From positions 336,468 through 400,467 of the forward strand of contig NZ_MJAH01000001.1 of the NCBI RefSeq assembly GCF_001746295.1: a stretch of DNA of 64,000 nucleotides, in the 5' to 3' direction. The translations under genes and the position numbers were made by a program. This stretch comes from Streptomyces sp. LUP47B (GTDB taxonomy: Bacteria > Actinomycetota > Actinomycetes > Streptomycetales > Streptomycetaceae). Shown here piece after piece: positions 52,320-60,840 of the stretch (its first letter is position 1; the number at the start of each line of letters is the position of its first letter). The notes beneath the pieces are model-generated. The model was not told where the DNA came from and made no database searches. It saw nothing but the letters and a program-made list of their open reading frames with translations.

Positions 52320-53795
52320 ATGAACGCCAGCGGTACCCAGTCACCACCCGTCCCCGGTTCCAACCGGGTCGACCCGGCCTTGCGGCGCCTTACCTACACG
52401 TTGATCGTCGGCGCGCTCGCCGTCATCTTCGACACCACGATCATGAGCGTCGCCATCGACAGCCTCGCCGGGCAACTGCACACCTCGCTCGCCACCATCC
52501 AGTGGGTGACCACCGCCTACCTGTTGGCCCTGTCCGCCACCATGCCGACCGTCGGCTGGGCCCAGTCGGTCCTGGGCGGCAAGCGGCTGTGGATCCTCGC
52601 CCTGGGCTTGTTCTTCGCCGGATCTATGCTGTGCGCCGCGGCGTGGAACGCCCCGAGCCTGATCGCATTCCGCGTTGTCCAGGGCATCGGCGGCGGCATC
52701 ATGATGGTGCTGATGGCCACGCTGGCCATGCAGGCCGCCGGGGGCCGCAACATCGGCAAGGTCATGTCGCTGATCACCGTGCCCACCGCCCTGGGCCCGA
52801 TCATCGGCCCGGTGATCGGCGGCGTCATCCTGCACCTGGGCGACTGGCGCCGGATCTTCCTGTTCAACATCCCCTTCTGCCTCGTCGGCGGCTACCTGGC
52901 CTGGCGCAACCTGCCCAAGGACCGGCCTCGCCCCGGGACCGGCCCCCGACTGGACCTCGTGGGCGTGCTCCTGCTCTCGCCCGGCATCGCCGCCGTCATC
53001 TACGGCCTGACGCAGCTCGGCGGACCCGACTGGTTCATCGGCATCAAGGCCGGGCTGCCCCTGCTCGCCGGAGTCGTCCTGCTCACCGGCTACTTCGCCT
53101 GGGCCCTTCGGCGCGGAGCCGACGCCCTCCTCGACATCCGTCTGCTCCGCCATCGGGCCCTGGCCTCGTCCACGGCACTGCTGCTACTGGCCGGAGCTGC
53201 CCTCTACGGGGCCATGCTGGTCATGCCGCTGTACGGGCAGCAGGTCCGGGGTGAATCCGCTCTGGGCGCCGCGATGCTGCTCATCCCGCAGGGTGTGGGC
53301 ACCTTGTTGTCCCGTTCCCTTGCCGGAAAGTACATGGACCGCATCGGGGCGCGCCCGGTCGCCGTCACCGCCTTCGCCGTCACCTTCGCAGCCACCGTGC
53401 CGTTCGGCTTCATCACCGCCACCACGGACAACACCATGCTGATGGCCGTGCTGTTCGCCCGCGGCCTCGGGCTGGGCGCGGCCATGATCGCCTTGATGGG
53501 CGGCGCCTTCGTCGGACTGCGGCCCCAGGAGATCCCGGCCGCCTCCAGCATCAGCCGCGTCGCCCAGCAGATCGGCGGCTCCATCGGCACCGCGCTCCTC
53601 GTCATGATCCTGCAGCACGCCACCGCCGGCACCCACACCCGGGCCGCCCTGGCCTCGGGATTCGGTGACGCCTTCTGGTGGGCCGCCGGCTTCACCGCCG
53701 CAGCGGTGCCGCTCTGCCTCCTGCTGCCGGGCCGAGCCGACCCCGAACGCCAAGACCGGGACTCCACTCCTGACGCACCATCCGTCGAGGTCTGA
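52320..53795 (+). CDS. MFS drug-efflux transporter, DHA2 type
   Basis: The 491-residue protein shows DHA2 motifs: DTTIMSVAIDSLAGQLHTSL in helix 1, QWVTTAYLLALSATMPTVGW in helix 2, FRVVQGIGGGIMMVLMATLA, and GPIIGPVIGGVILHLGDWRR in helix 5 (antiporter motif C). It probably has 14 helices. ATG 52320 follows AAGGAGG. It is controlled by the divergent TetR protein through the two operators. Confidence 0.93.
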   Translation: MNASGTQSPPVPGSNRVDPALRRLTYTLIVGALAVIFDTTIMSVAIDSLAGQLHTSLATIQWVTTAYLLALSATMPTVGWAQSVLGGKRLWILALGLFFAGSMLCAAAWNAPSLIAFRVVQGIGGGIMMVLMATLAMQAAGGRNIGKVMSLITVPTALGPIIGPVIGGVILHLGDWRRIFLFNIPFCLVGGYLAWRNLPKDRPRPGTGPRLDLVGVLLLSPGIAAVIYGLTQLGGPDWFIGIKAGLPLLAGVVLLTGYFAWALRRGADALLDIRLLRHRALASSTALLLLAGAALYGAMLVMPLYGQQVRGESALGAAMLLIPQGVGTLLSRSLAGKYMDRIGARPVAVTAFAVTFAATVPFGFITATTDNTMLMAVLFARGLGLGAAMIALMGGAFVGLRPQEIPAASSISRVAQQIGGSIGTALLVMILQHATAGTHTRAALASGFGDAFWWAAGFTAAAVPLCLLLPGRADPERQDRDSTPDAPSVEV

Positions 53796-54146
53796 GCGAC
53801 CTCGACACCGCCGAGCCTGATGTACACGAGAGTTCGAGGGTCAGCCGTGTCCCTCGGTTCAGGAATCGCTTCTCACTGATCACGAAGGACGGCGGGCCGT
53901 ATGCCCGGTACTCCGCCGCCTCCACGCCGCCGTCCTCACGGTCTCGGTACGACGGCATGCCCACCAGGTAGCCCCAGCCGGTTTCCGTCTGCCGGCGCCG
54001 GGCGGTCGTGCTACCGCCCCGAATGCGGGCGGCACCCGGCCGACGCCGGCGAGCGCACCCACCGAGAAGAGGATCGGCGGGCAGCACGACCCGGACCGGT
54101 ACCGTTCGAGTTGTTCTCGGGCTGCGGCAGCGCCGGTTTCCGGTGC
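53796..54146. other. Gap between the MFS and LysR genes
   Basis: A minus-strand frame (TGWGYLVGMPSYRDREDGGV, AYGPPSFVISEKRF) looks protein-like but has no start or recognisable family, and may be a gene remnant. Confidence 0.35.
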
Positions 54147-54998
54147 TCAGTGGCGGTACGCGGCTGTCGCGATCTCGATGAAGGACCGGATCAACGGGTT
54201 GGTGTCACCTTCGTTCCACACCGCCACCACCCGGCTAGGCGCCATGTCGATCAGGGGTACCACGGCCAACTCCGCTGGCAGGTCGTGTCCGAGCGGGGCC
54301 AGGCCGACCGTGCCGTTCCACAACACGGCCTGCAGGCATTCCTGGACGGCGCGCACCACTGGCCCCTCACGCGGCCTGCCACCGTTCCAGTACGACTGCC
54401 AGATGGGGTCGGTGCCCTGCGGGAACTGGAACCAGCGGCGGTCGCTCAGTTCGGCCAGCCGCAGCCGATCGCGGCGGGCCAGCGGATCGTCGGCGCGCAG
54501 GACCACACCGACCGGGTCGCTTCGCAGCGCACGCACCGTCAGCGCGGTCTCGTCGAACGGCGCCCGGGTGAGGGCGACGTCGACCAGTCCGGCGCGCAGC
54601 CCGCACGTGGGGTCGGTCAGGTCGGTGTCGCGGATGCGGATGTCGACACCGGGGTGGTCTCGGCGGTAGGCGGCGGCCAGCCTGGACACCCCCGGGTCGG
54701 TGCCGTCGCCCAGGATGCCGACGGTGACGGTCGCGGCGCCGGCCGCCGCGCTGACGCGTACACGGACGCGGTCGGCATGGTCGAGCAGGGCCCGCGCCTC
54801 GTCGAGCAGCACCGTGCCCACCTGCGTGAGCGTGACACCGGCAGGCGAGCGGGCGAACAGCAGGGCCCCGACATCGGCCTCCAACTGCTTGATCGCCCGG
54901 CTCAGCGGCGGCTGGCTCATGTGCAGTCGGGTGGCGGCCCGGCCGAAGTGCAGCTCCTCGGCGACCGCCACGAAGTAACGCAAGGTCCGTAGCTCCAC
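54147..54998 (-). CDS. LysR-family regulator
   Basis: The 283-residue protein starts at GTG 54998 (ELRTLRYFVAVAEELHFGRA). The HTH is in residues 17-37 (AATRLHMSQPPLSRAIKQLE), and an effector domain follows from about 90 (VTVGILGDGTDPGVSRLAAA). It is divergent from the cupin at 55080, with a LysR box between the genes. Confidence 0.93.
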   Translation of the reverse strand: MELRTLRYFVAVAEELHFGRAATRLHMSQPPLSRAIKQLEADVGALLFARSPAGVTLTQVGTVLLDEARALLDHADRVRVRVSAAAGAATVTVGILGDGTDPGVSRLAAAYRRDHPGVDIRIRDTDLTDPTCGLRAGLVDVALTRAPFDETALTVRALRSDPVGVVLRADDPLARRDRLRLAELSDRRWFQFPQGTDPIWQSYWNGGRPREGPVVRAVQECLQAVLWNGTVGLAPLGHDLPAELAVVPLIDMAPSRVVAVWNEGDTNPLIRSFIEIATAAYRH

Positions 54999-55005
54999 GC
55001 TGCAA

Positions 55006-55024
55006 CGATACCCACGAGGTATCG
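55006..55024. promoter_or_regulatory. LysR-box operator
   Basis: CGATACC-CACGA-GGTATCG is a perfect 19-base palindrome with the T-N11-A spacing of LysR sites (T55009, A55021). It lies 8 bp upstream of the LysR start codon and 55 bp before the cupin start. Confidence 0.78.
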
Positions 55025-55079
55025 GCGCTGCGGGATGGGTCTTGGACACCGGCAGGGCGTCGGCGGTGCACTTGTGCGC

Positions 55080-55562
55080 ATGACCGAAGAAGCGAAGAAC
55101 AGCGAGCCGCAGCCCGACCCCGCCGTATCGGTGGTGGGTCCCGGCGACGGCGAGACGATCGTTCTGGGCACCACGCACATGCGCGTTCTGGAGGACGGCA
55201 GCCACACCGGGCACCGCCTCGCGATCGCCGAGTCCGTCCTCGCCCCGCACACCCAGGGACCGCCACAGCACCGCCACGGCCTGCACGACGAGGGCTTCTA
55301 CATCCTCTCCGGCACTGTGCGGTTCACCGTCGGGGACGACGACTACGACGCCACCACGGGCACGCTCGTGATGGTTCCGCCCGGTGCCCCGCACACCTTC
55401 GCCAACCTGACCGACCACCCCGCCGTCATGCTGAGCACATTCACCCCCGACCTGTACGTGCAGTACTTCCGAGACCTCCAGCAGGTGCTCGCGGGCGGCC
55501 GGCCGCTGACGCCACAGGCCAACATCGACGCGATGAGCCGCTACGCCACCGACCTCGCCTGA
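55080..55562 (+). CDS. Cupin-domain protein
   Basis: The 160-residue protein is a cupin with motif 1 around GPPQHRHGLHDEGFYILSGT (His, His and Glu ligands) and motif 2 around LVMVPPGAPHTFANLT. The tail (YVQYFRDLQQVLAG) is like the tail of the cupin at 7840, so the two may be related. The start ATG 55080 has no obvious ribosome site; an upstream ATG at 55035 is possible. It is likely activated by the divergent LysR protein. Confidence 0.85.
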   Translation: MTEEAKNSEPQPDPAVSVVGPGDGETIVLGTTHMRVLEDGSHTGHRLAIAESVLAPHTQGPPQHRHGLHDEGFYILSGTVRFTVGDDDYDATTGTLVMVPPGAPHTFANLTDHPAVMLSTFTPDLYVQYFRDLQQVLAGGRPLTPQANIDAMSRYATDLA

Positions 55563-55735
55563 AGCCGACGGGACGGCACGGCCGGGCTGCCCTCCCTTTC
55601 GACCGGCGGGGCCGTGGTGCTCCCGCATTTCGGTGCCCCGGTCCCTCGGACGACAGCCCGGGCCGTCCCCGGGCTCCCTGGCAATCGACGCAATCGACGG
55701 GCCCCGGCGAACCGGTGGCCCACGAAACGGGAACG

Positions 55736-56095
55736 ATGAACATCGCCTACTGGATCGTCGCGGGACTGCTCGCCCTCTTCTACTTCTACTCCGGCACGCT
55801 GAAGGTGAGCCGCAGCCGCGATCAACTCCGACCAATGATGGCCTGGGTCGACCGCGTACCCTTGCCCGCCCTCAGGGCACTGGGGACGGTCGAAATACTC
55901 GGCGCGACCGGCCTGGTCCTACCGCCGCTGACCGGCATCGCTCCCTCGCTGGCGCCAGCCGCGGCCATCGGTTTCGTCCTCCTGCAGACCGGTGCGATCG
56001 CCGTCCACCTGACCGGCGAAGACCGGCGGATCGCACTCAACGTCGGGCTCACCGCCACCGCGGCTGCGACCATCTGGCTGGCCACCAGTCCGTGA
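55736..56095 (+). CDS. DoxX-like membrane protein
   Basis: The 119-residue protein has four hydrophobic helices: AYWIVAGLLALFYFYSGTLK, then LGTVEILGATGLVLPPLTGI, PAAAIGFVLLQTGAIAVHLT and LNVGLTATAAATIWLATSP. This is the DoxX/DoxD-like arrangement, often linked to redox or thiol homeostasis. ATG 55736 is used. It may be co-transcribed with the cupin at 55080. Confidence 0.88.
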   Translation: MNIAYWIVAGLLALFYFYSGTLKVSRSRDQLRPMMAWVDRVPLPALRALGTVEILGATGLVLPPLTGIAPSLAPAAAIGFVLLQTGAIAVHLTGEDRRIALNVGLTATAAATIWLATSP

Positions 56096-56412
56096 TCGAG
56101 CCATTCCTCGACCGGTGTATGCGACTCCAGGGCCAGCCGTTTCAGCATCGTCTCGCGAGTGATGTCCAAGCGATCCGATAGCCGCGGTCATCAGGGCGAC
56201 ACGATGCGCGGGCGCATTGCGGACGGGAGCGCCGCCAGCAGGACGAGGACCGGGAGTCAGGTACCGATCACGTTGAGCAGACGGAGACTGGCGAGGTGGC
56301 TTGCCGGGGTCTTGCAGACGCCATCGCGTTCCCGCCGTGGAACAGTGGAAGGGAGAAGGCAGGGGTTCAGCGGTTCTCCTGCGGAGGTCCACGCCGGGCG
56401 AAGGAGGACGCG
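56096..56412. other. Upstream region of the universal stress protein gene
   Basis: No gene seen; presumably regulatory. Confidence 0.4.
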
Positions 56413-57303
56413 ATGAGTCGCCCTGTGCTGGCGGGTGTCGACGGGTCCGCGCACAGTTCGGTGGCAGCCGACTGGGCCGCGCGAGAGGCCGTGCGGCGTG
56501 GTTCTCAGCTGCGCCTGATACAGGCCTCCCCACTGCTGCCGGGCGCCGCCGTGCCGCCCCCGGCCGTGGACAGGTTGCGGCGCGTGGGTGAGCAGATGCT
56601 CCAGCGGGCGGTTGCCGACCTCACCGAACGCTACCCGGGCCTCGCAGTACGCAGTGAGCAGGCCGATGACGCACCGGCCTCGGCGCTCCTGGCTGCGGCA
56701 GGCACTGCCGGGATCCTTGTGGTCGGCACACGGGGCGCGGGCGGCTTCGACGGGCTCGTGGTCGGCTCGGTGGCCCTGCGAATGGCCATGGCAGCCCCTT
56801 GCCCTGTCGTGTTGGTACCTCAACAGGGCGTCGGCTCCTTGGGAGTAGGGAGACCCGCAGCACGCGGCGCCGCCCAGGCGGTGGTCGGATTCGACGCGCA
56901 TCACGCGGTCAGCGAAACGCTGGACTTCGCGTTCTCGGCCGCTGAGGCACGGGGAGCACATCTGCGGGTGGTCCACGCATGGGCTCTTCCTGCCGACTCC
57001 GTGTCTTCCCAAACGCTGACGGTGACCGAGGAGGACCGTGCCACCTGGGAGGATCAGGAGGTATTGCAGCTTTCCGACGCCCTGCGCCCGTGGCAGGAGA
57101 AGTACCCGCGGGTGACGGTCCGTTCCGACGTCATGCTGCTCCACCCCGCCGAAGCGCTCTTGAACACGTCCCGCGGTTCGGAGCTGCTCGTCGTGGGCCG
57201 CCGTACCGATCCGCAGGCGGCCGAGGGCAGACTGGGGCCCGTCGCCCACGCCGTACTGCACCACGCCCGCTGTCCGGTGGCGGTCGTTCCGCATCTGGGT
57301 TGA
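56413..57303 (+). CDS. Universal stress protein, two tandem Usp domains
   Basis: The 296-residue protein has two Usp domains. Domain 1 begins PVLAGVDGSAHSSVAADWAA and ends with the ATP-loop-like GTRGAGGFDGLVVGSVALRM. Domain 2 begins AVVGFDAHHAVSETLDFAFS and ends VVGRRTDPQAAEGRLGPVAH. The first domain keeps the G-2x-G-9x-G(S) ATP signature, the second only partly. ATG 56413 follows AAGGAGG. These proteins accompany dormancy and hypoxia responses in actinobacteria. Confidence 0.92.
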   Translation: MSRPVLAGVDGSAHSSVAADWAAREAVRRGSQLRLIQASPLLPGAAVPPPAVDRLRRVGEQMLQRAVADLTERYPGLAVRSEQADDAPASALLAAAGTAGILVVGTRGAGGFDGLVVGSVALRMAMAAPCPVVLVPQQGVGSLGVGRPAARGAAQAVVGFDAHHAVSETLDFAFSAAEARGAHLRVVHAWALPADSVSSQTLTVTEEDRATWEDQEVLQLSDALRPWQEKYPRVTVRSDVMLLHPAEALLNTSRGSELLVVGRRTDPQAAEGRLGPVAHAVLHHARCPVAVVPHLG

Positions 57304-57349
57304 TGGTTGGACCAGCAGGTTGGATGGCGATGCGGCGAGTGCCTGGGGG

Positions 57350-58375
57350 TCAGCCGAAGAACACGTCGAACTCGGCGTAGAGCGACGGATCGACCTTCTT
57401 GGTCGTCTCTGTGGCATCGGCGAGCGGAATCCGCGCGATCTGCGTTCCGTGCAGTGCCACCATCTTGCCGAAGTCCCCGTCCTTGACCGCGTCGACGGCG
57501 TGCAGTCCGAAGCGCGTGGCCAGCCACCGGTCGAAGGCGCTCGGAGTGCCGCCGCGCTGGATGTGCCCGAGGACCGTGGTGCGGGCGTCCGTGCCCGTGC
57601 GTGCCGAGATCTCCCGGGCCAGCCACTCGCCGATGCCGGACAGCCGCACATGGCCGAACTCGTCCAACGCCTGGTCCTTGAGGATCATCTGTCCCTCATG
57701 GGGGACGGCCCCCTCCGCCACCACGACGATCGGCGCATAGTTGATCTCGAATCGGCTCCGCACCCACGCACAGACCTGATCGATGTCGAAGGGCTGCTCC
57801 GGGATGAGGATCGCGTTGGCGCCGCCCGCGATGCCGGCATGCAGCGCGATCCACCCGGAGTGCCGTCCCATCACCTCGACCACCAGGGTGCGCATGTGCG
57901 ACTCAGCGGTCGTGTGGAGGCGGTCGATGGCCTCGGTCGCGATGCCGACGGCGGTGTCGAAACCGAAGGTGTAGTCGGTGCCGGACACGTCGTTGTCGAT
58001 GGTCTTCGGTACACCGACCAGGTTGATCCCCTGACGGCTCAGCTCGGTGGCGACGCCGAGCGTGTCCTCGCCGCCGATCACGACGAGCGCGTCCACCTTG
58101 TGCGCCGCAAGGGTGTCCTGCACGCGCCGCAGGCCGTCCTCGTGCTTGAACGGGTTGGTGCGGGAGGAGCCGAGAATGGTTCCGCCGCGGGGAAGGATTC
58201 CGCGCACGCTGGGGATGTCGAGCGGTATCACCCTGTCCTGGAGCGCGCCGAGCCAGCCGTCTCGCAGACCGACGAAGTCGATGGCGTACTCCTGTATGCC
58301 CTTGCGGACGACGCTGCGGATCACGGCGTTGAGGCCGGGACAGTCACCGCCGCCGGTCAGCACTCCAACCCTCAT
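57350..58375 (-). CDS. pfkA: 6-phosphofructokinase
   Basis: The 341-residue enzyme has GVLTGGGDCPGLNAVIRSVV at the N-terminus, ILPRGGTILGSSRTNPF, GGEDTLGVATELSRQG near 100, PKTIDNDVSGTDYTFGFDTA near 123 (catalytic Asp in TIDND) and VVEVMGRHSGWIALHAG. The set matches actinobacterial group III phosphofructokinases. It phosphorylates fructose 6-phosphate in glycolysis; whether ATP or pyrophosphate is used is best judged from the GGEDT loop, which favours ATP. Streptomyces usually have several copies. Confidence 0.94.
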   Translation of the reverse strand: MRVGVLTGGGDCPGLNAVIRSVVRKGIQEYAIDFVGLRDGWLGALQDRVIPLDIPSVRGILPRGGTILGSSRTNPFKHEDGLRRVQDTLAAHKVDALVVIGGEDTLGVATELSRQGINLVGVPKTIDNDVSGTDYTFGFDTAVGIATEAIDRLHTTAESHMRTLVVEVMGRHSGWIALHAGIAGGANAILIPEQPFDIDQVCAWVRSRFEINYAPIVVVAEGAVPHEGQMILKDQALDEFGHVRLSGIGEWLAREISARTGTDARTTVLGHIQRGGTPSAFDRWLATRFGLHAVDAVKDGDFGKMVALHGTQIARIPLADATETTKKVDPSLYAEFDVFFG

Positions 58376-58754
58376 GGCTTCCTCCCATCAGCTGGTCACC
58401 CGGCCTCGTGGCAGCCTTCCCGGGGACCGAAACAGCTTTCGGGAACACGGATCAGCTCCCTCCAGCCTCCCTCCATTCAGTCCGCAGTGGCCACTCGGCC
58501 TACGCACGATCCAGACGGCTCGTCGCCGCGGTGAGGGGGAACTCAACGGCTCTCTCGCCCGCCGACGAGCCGTCGACCGCCGGCAGTACGGGATTGCGGC
58601 ACACGCACATCGGCGCGCAGTCAGGAGTCCGACCGCAGGTTCACGCATGCGAGGAGGCTGCCTCGATCGATCATCCTCACCCCGTCGCCGCCAAGCGGCT
58701 GACCTCGGTGGCGGGTCGCGGGGCCACCTTCGGAATAATTGCCACAATTCGCCC
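58376..58754. other. Divergent promoter region of pfkA and the MFS gene
   Basis: No gene. Just before the MFS start, ATAATT at about 58733-58738 is close enough to the ATG at 58755 for a near-leaderless transcript. Confidence 0.4.
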
Positions 58755-60371
58755 ATGGCACCCAAATCAGATGCTGCCGTCAAGCCGGCGACAGGGCGCC
58801 TCGTCCTGATGACACTCGCAGCAGGTCAGTTCCTGATGGCGCTCGACAGCTCTGTCATGAACGTGTCGATCGCGACCGTGGCCGAGGACGTGGGCACGAC
58901 GGTGACCGGAATCCAGGGGGCCATCACCGCCTACACCCTTGTGATGGCCATGTTCATGATCCCCGGCGGCAAGATCGGCGCCCTGATCGGCCGCAGACGC
59001 GCCTTCATGATCGGCTGCGCTGTCTACGGCTGCGGCTCCCTGGCCACGGCGCTCGCACCGAACCTGACGGTCCTGTTGATCGGCTGGGCGTTCCTTGAAG
59101 GAATCGGAGCCTCGCTCATTCTGCCCGCGATCGTGACACTCGTGGCGAGCAACTTCGCCGTCGAACGCCGCCCCGCCGCCTACGGACTCGTCGCGGCCGC
59201 AGGCGCCGTGGCCATCGCACTGGGACCACTCATCGGGGGTCTCGCGACCACCTACTTCTCCTGGCGCTGGGTGTTCGCCGGTGAGGTCGTCATGGTGCTC
59301 GGCATCCTGCTGCTCGCCCGCCGCATCACCGAGGCGCCGATCGGCGAACGCGCGCGGATCGATGTCATCGGTGCCGTGCTCTCCGCCCTCGGGCTCGGGA
59401 TCTTCGTCTACGGGGTGCTCCGCTCGGACGAATGGGGCTGGTTCCGGCCGAAACCCGACGCGCCTTCGTGGCTCGGGGTTTCGCTGGTCGTGTGGTTGAT
59501 GCTGGCCGGTCTGCTGCTGATCTGGCTCTTCCTCCGCTGGGAGGCCCGCGTCGTGCAGCAGCGCAAGGAGCCACTCGTCGCGCCGGCCATGCTGCAGAAC
59601 AAGCAGCTCACCGGCGGCCTGACGATGTTCTTCTTCCAGTACCTCGTGCAGATGGGCGTGTTCTTCGTCGTACCGCTCTATCTGTCGGTCGCCCTGGGCC
59701 TGTCCGCGCTCCAGACCGGCGCCCGCATCCTGCCCCTCTCACTGACACTGCTGGCGGCCGCGATCCTGATCCCCCGCCTCCTCCCCGACGTCTCACCGCG
59801 TCGGGTGGTTCGGCTCGGGGTCCTCGCGCTGCTCGGGGGCGCCGTGGTCCTCATGGCCGCGCTCGACGCCGACGCCGGTGGGGAGATCGTCACCATCCCT
59901 CTCCTGCTCATCGGGCTCGGCATGGGCTCGCTGGCGTCCCAGCTCGGTTCGGTCACCGTTTCCGCAGTCCCGGAGGCCCAGAGCGCGGAAGTCGGCGGAG
60001 TCCAGAACGCCGTCACCAACCTGGGCGCCTCGATCGGCACGGCACTCGCCGGGTCGATCATGATCGCCGCGCTCACGTCGTCGTTCCTGACCAGTGTCGA
60101 GCAGAACCCGGCGGTCCCGGACCAGGTCAAGAGCCAAGCCTCCGTAGAACTCCAAAGCGGTGTGCCCTTCCTGTCCGACGCTCAGCTGAAGGGGGCTCTC
60201 GACGACGCCGGCTTGAGCGGGCAGACATCCCAGGAAGTGCTCGACGCGAACACCGAAGCGAGGCTCGACGGTCTGCGCGCCGCACTCGCCGCACTCGCAC
60301 TCGCCGCTCTGCTCGCCTTGTTCTTCACCTCCCGCATCCCGACGACCCAGCCTCGCGCGACGGGGTCGTAG
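58755..60371 (+). CDS. MFS transporter, DHA2 type
   Basis: The 538-residue protein has LMTLAAGQFLMALDSSVMNV in helix 1, GIQGAITAYTLVMAMFMIPG in helix 2, GKIGALIGRRRAF in the loop, and AAGAVAIALGPLIGGLATTY as antiporter motif C. A soluble insertion of about 70 residues (TSSFLTSVEQNPAVPDQVKS onward) lies before the last helix, typical of this subfamily. No ribosome site is seen before ATG 58755. Its substrate is unknown and no regulator is adjacent. Confidence 0.92.
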   Translation: MAPKSDAAVKPATGRLVLMTLAAGQFLMALDSSVMNVSIATVAEDVGTTVTGIQGAITAYTLVMAMFMIPGGKIGALIGRRRAFMIGCAVYGCGSLATALAPNLTVLLIGWAFLEGIGASLILPAIVTLVASNFAVERRPAAYGLVAAAGAVAIALGPLIGGLATTYFSWRWVFAGEVVMVLGILLLARRITEAPIGERARIDVIGAVLSALGLGIFVYGVLRSDEWGWFRPKPDAPSWLGVSLVVWLMLAGLLLIWLFLRWEARVVQQRKEPLVAPAMLQNKQLTGGLTMFFFQYLVQMGVFFVVPLYLSVALGLSALQTGARILPLSLTLLAAAILIPRLLPDVSPRRVVRLGVLALLGGAVVLMAALDADAGGEIVTIPLLLIGLGMGSLASQLGSVTVSAVPEAQSAEVGGVQNAVTNLGASIGTALAGSIMIAALTSSFLTSVEQNPAVPDQVKSQASVELQSGVPFLSDAQLKGALDDAGLSGQTSQEVLDANTEARLDGLRAALAALALAALLALFFTSRIPTTQPRATGS

Positions 60372-60787
60372 CCCGGAGCGGAGGAAGTGAACATCGACGG
60401 GATGGGTCGCATGGTCAACCGGTGATCGAGCGGGATCCCGTTCCGGTACTCGAGCCGCTCAGCGTACGCAAGCGTGGAGGGTCACCTCGTCCGGGGCATG
60501 CCGCTCTCCCCATGACAGCAGGGCGTGCGTGTCAGACGGTCGCCGGACGACCCTTGTAGGCGCAACCAGGTATGCCGCGCAAGGCCACTACCGCACCTCT
60601 GATGGTGGAGACCGCGACCGTGATCGGCGGCGGCTCGGCCTTGGGCGTTTCGGGCCGCCCGGGCAGAGGCCGGCCCAGCGTTCGCGTGGTGGAAGCGGCC
60701 TGCACTGCATTTTCCGCACTTCCGGGCGGTCGGCTCCCAAGCAGCAGCGACAATTCCGTCTGTAATATGGCTCTATAAGACATTATC
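60372..60787. other. Gap before the phosphatase gene
   Basis: No supported gene; the right end (from about 60760) is AT-rich. Confidence 0.4.
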
Positions 60788-60807
60788 TAGTGATCGATAT
60801 GTCACTA
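60788..60807. promoter_or_regulatory. Palindromic operator candidate upstream of the GAF-PP2C gene
   Basis: TAGTGA-N8-TCACTA is a perfect inverted repeat in an AT-rich patch, 33 bp before the GTG start at 60841. Its place suggests repressor control. Confidence 0.55.
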
Positions 60808-60840
60808 TCACCTCCGGTGTGCAGGTGAGCAGGGGGCGCG

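Noticed and set aside
60532..60783. 83-codon minus-strand frame starting in the AT-rich patch
   Set aside because: No ribosome site, no family, and its start overlaps the promoter region of the phosphatase gene.
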